This document shows positions 13,959 through 26,878 of a DNA stretch of 64,000 bases, piece by piece (positions within the stretch are counted from its first letter, which is position 1; every line of letters starts with the position of its first letter). The position numbers and the translations under genes were made by a program. The notes under the pieces are model-generated. The model had not been told where the DNA came from. It did not search any database and worked only from the letters and a program-made list of their open reading frames with translations. This stretch comes from Tetrahymena elliotti 4EA (taxonomy: Eukaryota; Ciliophora; Oligohymenophorea; Hymenostomatida; Tetrahymenidae), in contig JH720324.1 in the NCBI GenBank assembly GCA_000231825.2, forward strand, positions 271,779 to 335,778. The letters run 5' to 3'.

Positions 13959-14646
13959 AATTCATATGGTTAGGGTCTGTTTGTAACTTATAAATTAATG
14001 AAATATATCAAAAACTCAAAAATTATCTGATATTATGATTTTTTTTAATAATAAAAAAAGTGTATTTATGAATTAATTTCAAAATTTATCACTTTTAAGG
14101 TGGGATATTTTGATTTTTTACTAATAATATTTAGTCAATTTTTTATGATTTTCACTCATTGTCAAAAATCAGGTGATTTCAGTAAACACAAAAATTATTT
14201 GCTTATTACAGAAATTATATAAGAGCTTGAAATTTAAGGATAAAACAAAGCTGATTAATTACATAAGTATAAATTTTAAGAATTGAAAATATAAAAATTG
14301 TTTAAAATATTTGAGAATCATTGAATAATTTAGCTATTATTTTTTTTTAAATAATACTATTTACAGATGAAAGATTATTTTATGTATAAAATATTAAAAG
14401 ATAATAATTTACATCTTAATTATTATTTCTAACTAATTATGAATAAAAAATAATATAAAAATTAACTTAAACTAAATATAAAATATAGACACATTGATTA
14501 ATTAAATTATTTTCTTGCAATTACAGAAATTATCTTAAAATGATTAAGTTTAATTATTAATATTTTTAGTTGGTTTGAAAGGAAAGAAGTTAGGTAGGTA
14601 ATATGAACATTTATAATAATAATTATTTTATTTTAACATATTTAGA
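13959..14646. other. Convergent intergenic region
   Basis: Lies between the stop of the plus-strand LRR remnant and the stop of the minus-strand LAG1-like gene. It is AT-rich, with no coding signal or repeat worth naming, and presumably holds both 3' ends. Confidence 0.5.
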
Positions 14647-15759
14647 TCATGAGTCATAAGAGTTATATTCTATTCCACTTAATATCATGTAGAGAAGTGC
14701 TTAAGTGATAAAATAAGTCCAATAAAAGTGCATAGCAGCTAAAGAAACCATTAAGCCAATTAAGTAGAAGACTGACCAGGAAAATATAAAGCTATTTGCA
14801 ATTTAGTTATATTCATAAATTGCATAATAGATAATTTAAAAAGGAAAAACATAATTTCTAGCATAAACCCACACAAAGTACTCTATAATATACAAGATAT
14901 AAGTAACAGCTGCTTTTTTCCACTTGAGAATAGTGTATGTTCTTGCTATAACCAGTCCTAAATCACTGATGTTGTGCAAAAACAGCACATAAAGTCCTAC
15001 AATCAAAAAGTTAAACATGTATGAATAAAAGAGCAAAATAAGGGCTATTCCATGGTGGAGTAACCACTCGTAATACTTTTAATTTTGCAAATTCCAAATG
15101 TAGGCTTCAACGAAGAAGAATATGTGATATCCAATTTAGACTAAGTAGTACTATCTGATCATTAAAGGTGATTCACTGAAGAGTTAATTTAGATATCTTC
15201 CATTTTTAAAAATATCATGATAAGTTTAAACTTCTAGCCTTTTTTCAACATCTGAAATAAGTAAATACCCCCAAATTGACATGACTACATAGAAAGATAT
15301 TTAAACAATTCTCTCACAGATCATTTATTAATATTTCTCAATTTTCTTTTTATCACATTTTAAATATTGCTTTATCTTATTAAAAAAGAAATGCTTAACT
15401 AATATTCTTGTAATGATAATAAGAACGACCACTAAAAAACTTAACAGAAAATCAACTAATTCTGTCTTTTCTATTGAGGAATACTGCTAATCAGTGTGGA
15501 AAATGTATATTTTTTCTATTAAAAAGATTCCAAAGCAAGTAGAAGCGAAAAACACCAATCTCCACAAATATTCTCTTTTGCTCAAATAATGATAAAGCGA
15601 AGGCATATTATCACCTCTAACTGGTTAAGACCATTCTCTAAGCCACCTAAGATACCTATTTCTGGATATAATTCCATTATTTCTATTGTTATTTTAATTG
15701 CCTTAATTACCATTTTAGTTTAAATGGTTGACAATGTGATTGTTGTTTGGCATCAACAT
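14647..15759 (-). CDS. LAG1/TLC-domain membrane protein, ceramide-synthase-like
   Basis: An uninterrupted minus-strand frame runs from ATG 15759 to TGA 14647-14649, 370 residues with TAA/TAG as Gln. After an N-rich start it has several hydrophobic segments. The Lag1 motif region reads WLLHHGIALILLF, with the His pair at residues 235-236, then FLHNISDLGLVIART with His262 and Asp266, and ends in a V/Y-rich segment containing YARNYVFPF. This order matches the TRAM-LAG1-CLN8 fold of (dihydro)ceramide synthases, ER enzymes that join fatty acyl-CoA to a sphingoid base. Length is usual for the family. One oddity is HN where most ceramide synthases have HD; the later Asp is kept. No homeobox-like domain is present. 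It could instead be a non-catalytic TLC protein, but the His pair favours an enzyme. No intron is required. Confidence 0.82.
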
Positions 15760-18665
15760 CTCTAAATATAAAAGAAAAAAATATATAGATAATAAATAAA
15801 TAAAATCAATTAACTCTTCGCGCTACAGCAATTTTAATACTTTAATACCAAATTTCTTAAATAAGATTTGATCATCAAATCTTTTTAGATTTTAACTAGC
15901 AATCAATAAATACTACATGATTAATCAACCTCACCTTTTATCGGTCAAATAAGCGCATAATAACCATTTAATAAAATGTAATCTATATACCAAATATTTT
16001 ACAAAAAATCAAATCCAAATCCTTTTTTTAACACTTGCACATATAATCTTATATTACTATTTCATTACAAAAAATACTTTATACTTAAGAACCAACTTAT
16101 GAAAATTTTTTAAGAAAACATTTATCAATTAATCAAGCTTTTTTACAAATAAATTTAAAGTTTTTTGTGTTTTTTAATTAAAAATCTAGCTCAAAAAAAT
16201 ACTAAGAGGATAATATTCATATCTAATTGTTAACTAAATCTAAAAATTACTAAAAAAACAAAAAAGAATTGTAAGTAAAGCATCACATATTAATTTAAAA
16301 GTTAATTTTTAATAAACAAAAAATGTAATCAAATTTAATTTAATACTTAGAAAAATATATATCTAAAAGGTATTTCTCCTCCTTTTAATCTTATTTTGAA
16401 TATAATTTAAATTATTTACTTAAATATTAGATGAATTTAATTTAAAAAAAAACTAACATAAATCCTCATTATTTGCCTTTTTTATTTTGAAAATTTTTAG
16501 TTAAAAAAGTATAATTATGTTTAAATAAGGCCATTTTTTAAAACAGAGGGGGGAATGGTCTTAATTGAGGAAGATTTACAGTATATATTATTTAAGCAAA
16601 ATCAAAATAAGCTGGTTTGAAAAAAAATAAAAGTAAAAAAGATAAGCTAAATTCAATAATATCCTCAAACTCAAAAGTTAAAACTACTGTACCTAAATTT
16701 TTTGAGAGATAAAGTAAGATAAGGGTTTTAATAGTTTATTTTTTAATTAATCATTCAAAATAAAATTAATATTTAAAAAGATTTTAAAATAAAAAAATTT
16801 GAAAATATTTTTGTAAAGAATGAGTTGATTTTGTTTACAAATACTTTTTAGATTGAGGAAAATTACCTAGATTATAAGTATAGTTTAAATAATAGCTTTA
16901 TCAGAAAATTAAAAAATAAATTTGATTTAGAAATGAAATATTTTGCTATAAATTCAAGAAATTATTTTAGAAATTATTAAAATTGACTTTTTTGAATATT
17001 TTGAACTAATGGGTAGTTAATTAATTAAAAAATTTATTATCTACTGTTTAAATAATTTGTTTAAAATAGTTAAGGTCAATTTTTTACTTTTAGATTATAA
17101 AAGTTAAACTCTAATTTAATATATTAAAAGAATGAGAAAGAAATAAAATGGCATAATATTTTATGTCTAGAACGGGTTTATTAATTTTGCATGTTTTAAA
17201 AATCTCAGCATAAATTATAGTTGCTTCTTGATCAAATATTAAAATAAAAATAGTATTTGACTAGAATAAAAAGGAATCTAAATAACAGCTTCAAAAAAAA
17301 TATTGATTTTTATAATTGTTGATATAAAATGAATAGAGAAAAATTATTTTTTGTTGTATTTTGAAGAGATCTGTGAAAAATTAAAATAATTATCTTCTAA
17401 AATAGGTGTAAGATTATAATAAAAAATGGTTTTTATATTTTGAACAATGAAAAAAGAATAAATTATGAAAAGAATATGAAAAGCATAAAAGATTATATCC
17501 TTAAATTTAAGTCTTCTATAGAACAAATGTGAGGCTTAGAATGAGATTTGTATAATTTTTTTGGAAAACGATAGCTATTTAAATTGATAAAAAAAGAATG
17601 AATGAAGTGATTAGTAAGTGAGTCAATTATATAAATGAAAAGAAAGAATAAGAGCAAAAGAAAGAAAACGATTAGTTAAAATATAAATATAAATATCACC
17701 AAAAAAGAACGATGGTAGTGGAAAAAATGTGGATTATTGCAAATATAAGGAGAAAGAAAAAAATAATTAATTAAACTTAAAAGAAGAACATAATTATTAA
17801 TTATTTAATTTACTCATAAACATAATAATAAAAGGTGAAACTAATCTTAAAAGCAAGCAATCTAGCAAGAAGACAAGTGAAAATAAACAAAAAAATCAAT
17901 CAATCATAAAAGCACATCAAAAACAAACATTTGCTTATTGATAAAAATAATAAAAATAAAAAAGTAAACAATCATTCAATTGAAGAGAGAAAGTACTGGA
18001 GTATAATCTATATAAATTGATTTAATAAAGTAAAGAAGAGAGAAATAAATAAACAAACAATTTATTAATCAATCAGTCAATCAATCAATAAATCAAAATA
18101 AATAAATAATCGAATCAAAGCTAAACAAAAAAAACAAACAAACAAACAAACACAAATAAATTAATAATAAAGCAAAGTGAAAGAAAGAAAACAACATATA
18201 ATTAAATAAATTAGTTAATAAATAAGGGTGAAAGAAAACTTGCAATCAATTGACTGAGAGTGAGCAAAAAAGAATCAATCAATCCATAGATTAAAGAAAG
18301 AAATAAATAAAGATTAAAAGAAAATTAATAAATATAGATTGTCTTTAAATTAATAATAATAGATTAAGTAAGATCTCAGCTACTAAGCTAAAGAAAAACT
18401 AAAATTAGGTAACCAACTTTAGTTTCCACTAATAAGCAAGGATTGCAACGCGAATAATTGAGACATTAATAGAGTTAACAAGAGAAGAAGGAGTAAGTAT
18501 CGTAGAGATTTGCTGATTTTTAGAGTTATTGTAAAGCAAGTATAAAGAAAATAACTATCAAACACAGACATTAATTAAATAATTAATTAATTTATTGATA
18601 AAATCAATTGCATAAAATCCATTAAAACTAAGCAAAATAACCCTCAGTGAGAGGTCAAATTAGAA
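15760..18665. other. Long divergent spacer with low-complexity DNA
   Basis: About 2.9 kb between the divergent LAG1-like and casein kinase genes. No coding frame is convincing. The second half, from about 17.6 kb, is purine-rich on the plus strand and full of AATC, AAAC and AAAT tetranucleotide runs. A single G-tract (gagggggg, about 16.54 kb) stands out in otherwise AT-rich DNA. The stretch just before 18666 is presumably the kinase promoter or 5' leader. Confidence 0.5.
18061..18165. repeat. Tetranucleotide low-complexity tract (AATC/AAAC/AAAT)
   Basis: Short tandem runs of AATC, AAAT and AAAC units follow one another, for example aatcagtcaatcaatcaat and caaacaaacaaac. Similar runs recur in the kinase introns and in 22.4-22.9 kb. 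This is simple-sequence drift rather than a defined element. Confidence 0.7.
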
Positions 18666-21600
18666 ATGTCAAGTTTACAAACCAATAAGGATAGCAAAAT
18701 CTTCAATAATTAATGGATTTTGAAGAAGAAAGTCAGTTCTGGTAGTTTTGGTGTTGTGTTCATAGGTAAAAATATTCCAACTCAATTAATTCCTTTTATT
18801 CATTACCACTCCTTTTGCACTTACTTATAAATTTCGTTAAAATAAATGCTTTTGATTGATTCTTTGATCACTATTTTTCTTTATTGATTTTCAAGTAAGG
18901 TTGCGCCAAATTTATGAAATAAAATTATATCTAATTTCTCTCATGTCACTAAGCTTTAAGCCAATTACAACACTCTCCACCTTCTTAAAAGTATTCTTAA
19001 GCCATCTTTGCATTTTATTTTTGTTGAGTCTTTCATTAGCCAACTATTAATAAATTTTAATTTAATTATTGATTTGGCCTTTTGTTATCTAGAACGAATG
19101 AACGAACGATTAATTTTGCAAACATAAAACTGAAACTTTAGCTGAGAAACAAAGAAAACAGTATAGCAAATGTAGCAAGCAAAGAGCGAAAGCGATTAGA
19201 AGGAGAGAGAGAAATGAAGAAATTGGTGGGATGAATTATGATGCTTGAGTTTTGTTTGAAAATAAATTTATAGAAATTAAGTAATTGCAAAAGGAAGGGT
19301 TGGTGATAATTAAATAAATTTTGATGAGTGTGAAAGTTTGTGAAATAAGTAATTTGTTTGTAAAAAATGAATAGGTATGGATAAGAACACAAAGGAATTT
19401 GTAGCAATAAAATTAGAAAAAGAAGATAATGAAGACATAAGATCTCTGGATCGAGAAGTGTAGATTCTGACTAGACTTTAAGGTCTTTCAAATGTACCAA
19501 AGTTGTATTGGAGTGGTTAGGAAAATAACTACAATATAATGGTATTAAATTTATTAGGTAGGGATTTAGCCTACTACATGAAGGCGCTTAAGAAATTCTC
19601 ATTGAAAACAGTGTTGATGCTTATGGATCAGCTCATCACTGTTTTAGAAAATGTCCACAATAGATCAATTATCCATAGAGATTTGAAACCAGAAAATATT
19701 CTCATGGGTAGAGAAAACGAATCTCACATGGTATATATTATTGACTACGGTATTTCAAAAATATATAGGGACAATAGTGGTCGTCATATAACATTCAAGG
19801 ATAATAAACCCTTCATAGGTACAACTCGTTATGCCTCCATAGCAGCGCACTAAGGACATGAGTTGGGCCGTAAGGATGATTTAGAATCTCTTGGATATGT
19901 TATGATTTTCTTGCTCAAAGGCCATCTCCCATGGTAGAATCTATAAAACGTCACTGACAAAGATAAAACGCAGGTAACCAAAAAAATCTAACAAATCAAT
20001 TTAGTTTTCTCCCCTCTTCCACTCAACATGCAAATTCTCCCTTCAAAAGTCTTCATTGAACAAATATTTTAGCATTTCGCTCATCATATTTGGACAAAAG
20101 CGAAATATTTGAATTTAGCGCAATGTTATAAGTTAAAATCAACCATCAGATATTCAATAACAAATGGTATGTATGATAAAATTTGAGAATAAAACCAAGA
20201 TAATAAATATCGAATCAATGAATATAATTATACATGAATTAATCAAACAATCGATCAATGAAAGAATGAATGAATCGATTAATTAATTGAGTAAATTTAC
20301 AAGCAAATAGCTAGCTAATTTGCTTTTCAGATAGAATGAAAGAATTAGTGTGCGAAAAAGAGAGTAAGTAAATAAATCATTCAAACTATGCATTTCAAAA
20401 ATTTGCTTAAAATTAAATAAAAAACTCACAAAATAAACACATAAATTTCAGTGATAAAAAACTAATTATTATTAATTAATTTTTATTCATGATCTTTCGC
20501 TTTTAATTATTTTACTTTTATTAGACTGACTCCCTTTATCACTCTATTATTCAATCAAATAAGCAAACAAAAAAGACGATTTACTTCTCTCTTTCTCTTT
20601 CTTTTATCCATAATTGATTCTATTAAATAAAGCAAAAATATATACATTATAATCATTAGATATAAGCCAAATTCTTCTCTAATGAAAGCATTTAATTTCA
20701 AAATAGCATATTAATCTGGTCCTAGGATTTTTTTAGCAGAATACGTTTTATTTTGTTTACTTTTTGAGGTTGATTATAAATAGAGTTCAATTTTTTAGCA
20801 AGATAAGATTTCCTATATTAGAATTGTTTTAGCGCATGAGTTATTTTTCTTTAAAAAATCCTATTTTAGCAAGAATTTTATATTTTCCATCAACCAAAGT
20901 GAAGTAAAATCATAAGAGAGTCATTTTAACTTTTTAACCAAGTTTATAAATAGATTTAAGAGAGTTATTTTCTTGATTCTTAAAAAAAGGTTTTTTATAC
21001 ACAAATCAAGAGAAAAATAGAAACATTTATTAATCTAAATAAGCATAAATAGTATTTTTTGGGATAGGATAGTGTGATTTTGGGAAAATAATTTATTTTG
21101 AAATGGATTTTTGCATTAAAGAGAGAACTAACATATTTTAATAAAAATAGCTATTAATAGGCATTAAATTAAATTTATTGTTAATATAAATAGGTGGTTG
21201 GCGATATAAAAGCAAAGACTAAATCAACAGATTTATGCAAGGATTTGCCAAATGAATTTGTAAAATATCTTGATTATGTAAAGAAGCTCCACTTTAAGTC
21301 TTAGCCAGACTATAAGTATTTAAAAAATATGTTTTAGAAGCTGGGATAATAAAATAATGTTAGATATAATGAAAATGATTGGGATTGGAGTGAACATAAT
21401 TAAAGTAAAGAAAAAAGTTCTGATAGTAAGAATAACTTAAATGCAGTAGATGGCCAAGAGGTATAGAGAAGCGGTGTCAAAAAGCTTTCTTTTACTCCAA
21501 TTTGGTCTATTGGATAAATAGATTCTGGTTATCTAGCTCCCCCTGAATCTGGTAACAACTAAAGAAATTAAAAAAGAAACTTGAGTCTCACTCCCTCAGT

Positions 21601-22111
21601 GCGTTCTACTCTACGTAAAAGCACTGGCGGGTCTTTTATGGGTACTTATAGCTCTATAAATATAAAGTATGTGCCTACAAATATACATAAATAAGGAGGA
21701 AGTTAAATTATGGGAAGTAAATTTGATGTAGATGATGAAAAAAGTAATGTCAAACCTATCGAAGAAGAAAATAAAGAATTAGATGAAACTACATAGACTG
21801 GATTTGTGGAATAAGAAATGGATGAATATGCTGGAAATGCACAAACTCTTGATAAAAAATTATAAAAACTTCTTAATACCCAAGTCAAAGCGTAAGCATT
21901 TCTAATTTAATTTTGCCTTTTCAAGATAAATAAATAAATAAATTTAATCCTACTCAACCAACTTTAAGTTTATTTATTTAATCAATAAATAACTCAATAA
22001 GTGAATTTATTGAGCTTTCCTTCTATTAAATATCAAATGAAGGAAATTAAACTTGCCAAAAAATAAAAATTAATTAAACTTGCCAAAAAATAAAAATTAA
22101 CTTCAAAATGA
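18666..22111 (+). CDS. Casein kinase 1 family protein kinase
   Basis: Three exons (18666-18765, 19375-19973, 21194 to about 22111) join in frame across GT-AG introns of 609 and 1220 nt. The kinase domain shows the glycine loop SSGSFGVVF, the ATP lysine in VAIKLEKE, HRDLKPENIL at residues 134-143, IDYGISK (Asp157) and GTTRYASIAAH followed by RKDDLESLGY. The last two are CK1 signatures; CK1 lacks the usual APE motif. After PDYKYLKNMF the tail of roughly 200 residues is charged, Ser/Gln-rich and non-conserved. Oddities are Tyr in place of the middle Phe of DFG and introns far longer than the local norm. The C-terminus is uncertain: the frame stays open to TGA 22109-22111, but a possible splice donor at 21892 could end exon 3 earlier. 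Probably a serine/threonine kinase. Confidence 0.85.
22047..22100. repeat. Two tandem 27-bp units
   Basis: The segment around aaacttgccaaaaaataaaa is repeated exactly with a 27-bp period. The length is nine codons, so in the open frame at the end of the casein kinase gene it gives a duplicated LAKKQKL peptide. It could equally be 3' untranslated sequence. Confidence 0.75.
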
Positions 22112-24097
22112 AATCTAAAAATAAAAAAATAAAAAAGTTAAAATGAGAAAAATTATTTTATTTAGATTATCAATAAATTGTCAAAAAAAGCATAGGAATT
22201 TATTAACAAAAATAAAGCAAATAAATCCCAATATTTCAAAATTTTTGTGTATAAATATAAAGGAGACTTTTGAAGAAAAAGACAATTTATTGAAAGGATT
22301 AAGAAAACATTAGATGTAATAACTTAATCATTTTTTTTATTTCATCTTTTCTTCAATCACTTTTTCTTTCTTTTATTGATTTTCAGATTAAACTAACTAA
22401 CTAACATACTAACTCATTTACTTTTCAATAAAAATAGTCAATTCAACAAGAGGAAAATACCAGTATGAACTAATTGATTAAACTATTTGTAAATATGCTA
22501 ACTAACTAACAGAATAACTGACTGACTGATTGATTGACTCAATAAAATAAACAATTTACTGGTTGATTGATTAATTAATTTATTAATCAGTTCAACAATC
22601 TTTCAATCCATTTATTAGTTAAATTACAAATTAGATAAATCTTCAATAATTATTATAAATAAAATACTTATATAAATAATTTATTACTTTTATAAATTTT
22701 ATCAACCAACCAACCAATCCATCTCTAATTCTTTGTTCCTCCTCTCCTACTCCAGTCAAAAAAGCATTTGGTCTTTCCATCCATTGATCCTAATCTATAT
22801 AGTTAGTTCGTTCATATACTCATTCATTCATTCACTCACTCATTCGCTACTTACAAGGATAGCACATAAACATAAATAAATAAATAAATTCTTCCAATAA
22901 AATCTCTCTACAAAGTCTTTAAATTCTTTTGCAAATCTCATATAATAATGAAGATACACAAATAATCAATAAAACTTTTAATAATAATAATAATAATAAT
23001 AACAATAATATCTATAGTAATCAAATAACAAACAATTAAGTAAGTAATAAGTTTAAATTGTTTTATAATTACAACTATATGCTTGTCTGTGATTTAAAAA
23101 ATATAAACCATGATACAATCTTTACATATTTTCAAGAATATATTAGTAAGTAAGTAAGTAAGCAAATAAAAAAAAGTAAGTTGCTACATGTTTGCTTTTA
23201 GAATGAAAATACTTCAAATAATTAAATTTTATTTCTCTATAACTCTGCCTTCCTTATTAGCTAGCTTTAAATCTTCTTTCTTTATCCTTAATTATAAATG
23301 CCAAGAAAATATTAGATCAAGAGAGACTAACAAAAATTTATAAATCAACCAATCCTTCCTCCAGATATATTATTAGTACTCACTCACTTAGGGTAATTCT
23401 ATCAAAAAAAACTCACACAAATAAATAAATTTAATCAATTACACCCACCAACTATGAAAATAATAAATATAATTTCTTAATACTTAAGCAATCATGTAAA
23501 AACCAAACAAAATAACCAATTTGCACCAACAAGCAAGTAATTAAATCAGAAATTAATAAAACTTTACATCAAGCAATAAAAACTGCAGCATGAAGAATTA
23601 AAAAAGAAAGGAAAGAGTGGAGAAAGAATGAACGAAGCATAGATAAAACTAGGGTTAGAAGAAATGAATGAATGGATAAATAAATATGTTATAATAATAA
23701 TAATTTTACTCTTGTATTCTTGAATATCAGAGAATTTTAAAAAAGTTGTAAATAAATTAGTAAGAAAATAAATATTTCATATTGTATTGAGAAGATATCT
23801 TAACAAATATTGATAATACAGTAACAAAGAAAAGTAACTAAAAATTACAAATAAACAAACAAAACAAATAACTACCTCGTTTGAATAAACTAATATAAAT
23901 TTATTATAATTCGGTTACAATTATGAGTATATTATATACATCTATTGATCTATATTTACATGCATGTCCCCTATTTTTACTCTTTATTTCACTATTTAAC
24001 ATCTCAAAACATCATACTTTTTTATTTTACTCTTTATTTCTATCTATTATTTTAAATTATGTATCCCATCCCCTCCCCTTATCCTTTCTCTCAAAAA
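22112..24097. other. Intergenic low-complexity region
   Basis: Two kilobases with no convincing gene. It has runs of AATT/TTAA, tandem TTCA/CTCA units near 22.81-22.85 kb, a TAA/AATA microsatellite near 22.98-23.01 kb, and GTAA repeats near 23.14 kb. It separates the stop of the casein kinase gene from the stop of the next minus-strand LRR gene. Confidence 0.5.
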
Positions 24098-25870
24098 TCA
24101 ATAAATAAAAAAAATAATTGGTTTAAACTAAATTATTACTTTCTATTTTTATAAATATTACAGCTTATAACTTTTAGTTAGAGCTGTTAATTCATTCAAT
24201 ATTCTATCAGATACTAACTTTTTATTTTAGAAAAAAATGATGAATTTAATTAAATTTTATTTTTAGCACTAAATTGAAAAACCTTTTGATTTAAATTAAG
24301 TATGTATAAATTAATAATAAATTAAATGAAAAAACTGTTGTTAATTTTAAAATAAATAACAAATACTTGAACATATTTTAACACATCAATAAATAAATCA
24401 TTTTTATCATTAATTTTTTTCTTACTGTTCAATAAAAAGAATAAATAATTGAATAATAAACCAATTTTTTCATCTTCTTGATCTTTTAGTTTAATAAGAT
24501 CTTACCATATTCACTGATTGTTTGGTCTCTTTATTTAAATATATAATTAAATGAATTTATAATTGATTGATACCAAAATTTTTTATTAAAATACTGAATA
24601 ATTAGATCTAAAGAATAAAGCATTTTGCAAAAACTCAGATAATCTATTAAGTTTTAAACTCCACAGTCACCAATTGAATTATCTCTTTTAAGATAGAGTT
24701 CGAAAATTATTTTTATAATTTTATAAATGCTAAATTTTACCTTAATAATAAAGAAAAATTTTATAATGTTTATGATTAACTGATTCCTCGAGCTAAATTT
24801 GCAGACCCAATAGCTCCTATTTCATTGCAACTTTTATTTTTATTTGCTTTAATTACTCTATTCTCGATTTTTAGTAAAATTCAATGAAATAATTTTACAT
24901 TAAATTAAGTTTTAAATTAATTAATTTTTAGCATTATCCAATCCCTTGACCCAAATTAGAAGCACCTCTTTCTTAAATATGATTATCTCTTTATTTAAAA
25001 ATTAAAAATAATTTCAATTATTAAAATCAATGGATCATCTTAAATTCATTCCACATTCAGTAGATTTGTACTTGTTAAAAAATATTTATTTAATTGACAA
25101 AACAATAAAATAGAAATTTATTAATTTATGTAATTATGAGTAGTTTAATAATTTTTATTTTTTAGTACAAATTTTGTATTTTTGAAAATGTCTGATTATA
25201 TTTTTATCTAATAAATAGTTTAAATATGATTGATTTAAGCTTTTTAAAAATAGATAATTATTTACCCTGATAAGTTAATAGATAAAAAAATTAGACTTTT
25301 ACACTGAGAAATACCTTGAGCCAGGCCACTTACTCCCTCATCTCCAATCAGGTTATCACTAGAAATTATTAAGTTATAAAAGTAATAATGTGTAAATAAA
25401 TTTAGTTTACTTAATTTCTAGAAATAAATGCGAGATATTTTAGCATAGCCCTAAGTATTTACCTAATTTTGAAGCACCCAAATCACTTATTTTATTTTAG
25501 CTATTTTTAATAGATTCAATTGAAAGTAAAATTATTTTGCTTGAAGTAAATTATTATTTTATCCGAATAATTAAATTTATATTTGAATACCTTAAAAAAA
25601 GCTTAACAATTTTAAGATTTAAGCATTTGCTCATAGCTTCTCCAAAATATTTTGCTGCTTTTTTAGAAAATTAATTTCCTCTGTTCATTATTAAATAAAA
25701 TAGAATTAATTAAATTCACTCAATATTTTTCAAAGCAGAATAATATTTTTAGTAAAATTTAACATTTTTTATGCTAAAAATAATAAGCCTTACATTGCTT
25801 TTATGATCAGTATTTTTAGGTTACTAAATTTTATTAATTAATTCTTTATATCTATTGTATTTATACTACA
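24098..25870 (-). CDS. LRR protein gene, partial model
   Basis: At least six minus-strand LRR exons are readable, for example DNSIGDCGVQNLIDYLSFC (24.65 kb), NLIGDEGVSGLAQGISQC (25.33 kb) and KISDLGASKLGKYLGLC (25.46 kb). Others lie near 24.81, 24.96 and 25.65 kb, and a possible further repeat end lies at about 25.8 kb. A final exon following a 3' splice-type sequence at about 24.22 kb ends at TGA 24098-24100. The repeats match those of the 1.6-5.1 kb gene and are likewise separated by AT-rich introns. I could not find a certain first exon, so the 5' limit is a guess and the gene could be a fragment. The likely role is protein binding. The upstream neighbour, Nar1, is transcribed divergently and appears unrelated. 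Confidence 0.58.
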
Positions 25871-26878
25871 AATAGTACCAGGCCTATATTTTGAATAAAT
25901 ATTAATATACTTTATTCCATTCAAATATTAAATTTAAATAATAATTCAATATTCTTAATAGTATTTATCTTTTTTTAATTACTAAAAGAATTATTATATT
26001 GGTTTTTTAAATGATTAAACAAACAAAAATTTACAATAAATATCTTAAAATAAAGATTGATGAAAAATAAAAATTACTTGAAATCCAAGTAGAGGTATGT
26101 GTTATCATAGCAGTCATATTTAAGAAACTTTTTTTATCATAAAAATAAATTTTGTATGGATTTGAAGGTCATTATTATTTACTTTGGACAATGAATTAAA
26201 ATAGTCTTATTATTTTACACAAGAAATTTTGTTGCATATTTATCCCATTTTAACTAAATTAAATTAAACTATTTGGGTAAATTTATAAATATTCAAAAAT
26301 CTATTAAAAATCAATTGCCTTTAATTTAACCAAATATATCTAAAATATTATTTTATGAAAAGTAAGGAACAAACAGCCTATAGAGAGTAAAGATGAAATT
26401 AATATCAACAAATTAATAAAGGCATATTAATGCTTTAAAATATGAATATTATTTACAGTAATTTAATTTTTTTGCTCCCTTTATGCTTTCTCTTTAATTA
26501 TTTCTAATTAGCATTTTGATATTATTAAATTAAAACTTTATTTTTTGATGTAGAAGATATAGATTAATATTTATTTTAATGATTTTCAATTATTGATTAA
26601 AATTATTTGCTTTGAATTGATAAAGAATATTTGAGCAATTGAAAGTGTGAAGCAAAAACTAGTTTTTTAGTGACCATAAAATATCATAAGTAATCTTAAG
26701 AAATTTATATTTTAGTTTAATTTAATCTCCACTATTAATTTCTTGAAAGAATCAGGAATCTTCTTAAATTTTTTAGTAAAAGTAAAATCTGCAAAAGTTA
26801 ATTAGTAATTAAATTTAGATAGCAAAGCAAATTATAAAATTTACAAAAAGTTAAAAACAAAACAACAAGCAAAGTAAA
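25871..26878. other. Divergent spacer upstream of Nar1
   Basis: AT-rich sequence between the minus-strand LRR gene and Nar1. It may hide the LRR gene's missing first exon and should include promoters for both. No motif is distinctive. Confidence 0.45.

Noticed and set aside
23923..24108. Short plus-strand ORF MSILYTSIDLYLHACPL
   Set aside because: It is low-complexity and hydrophobic by chance in AT-rich DNA, antisense to the last exon of the LRR gene, and stops early only under the standard code.
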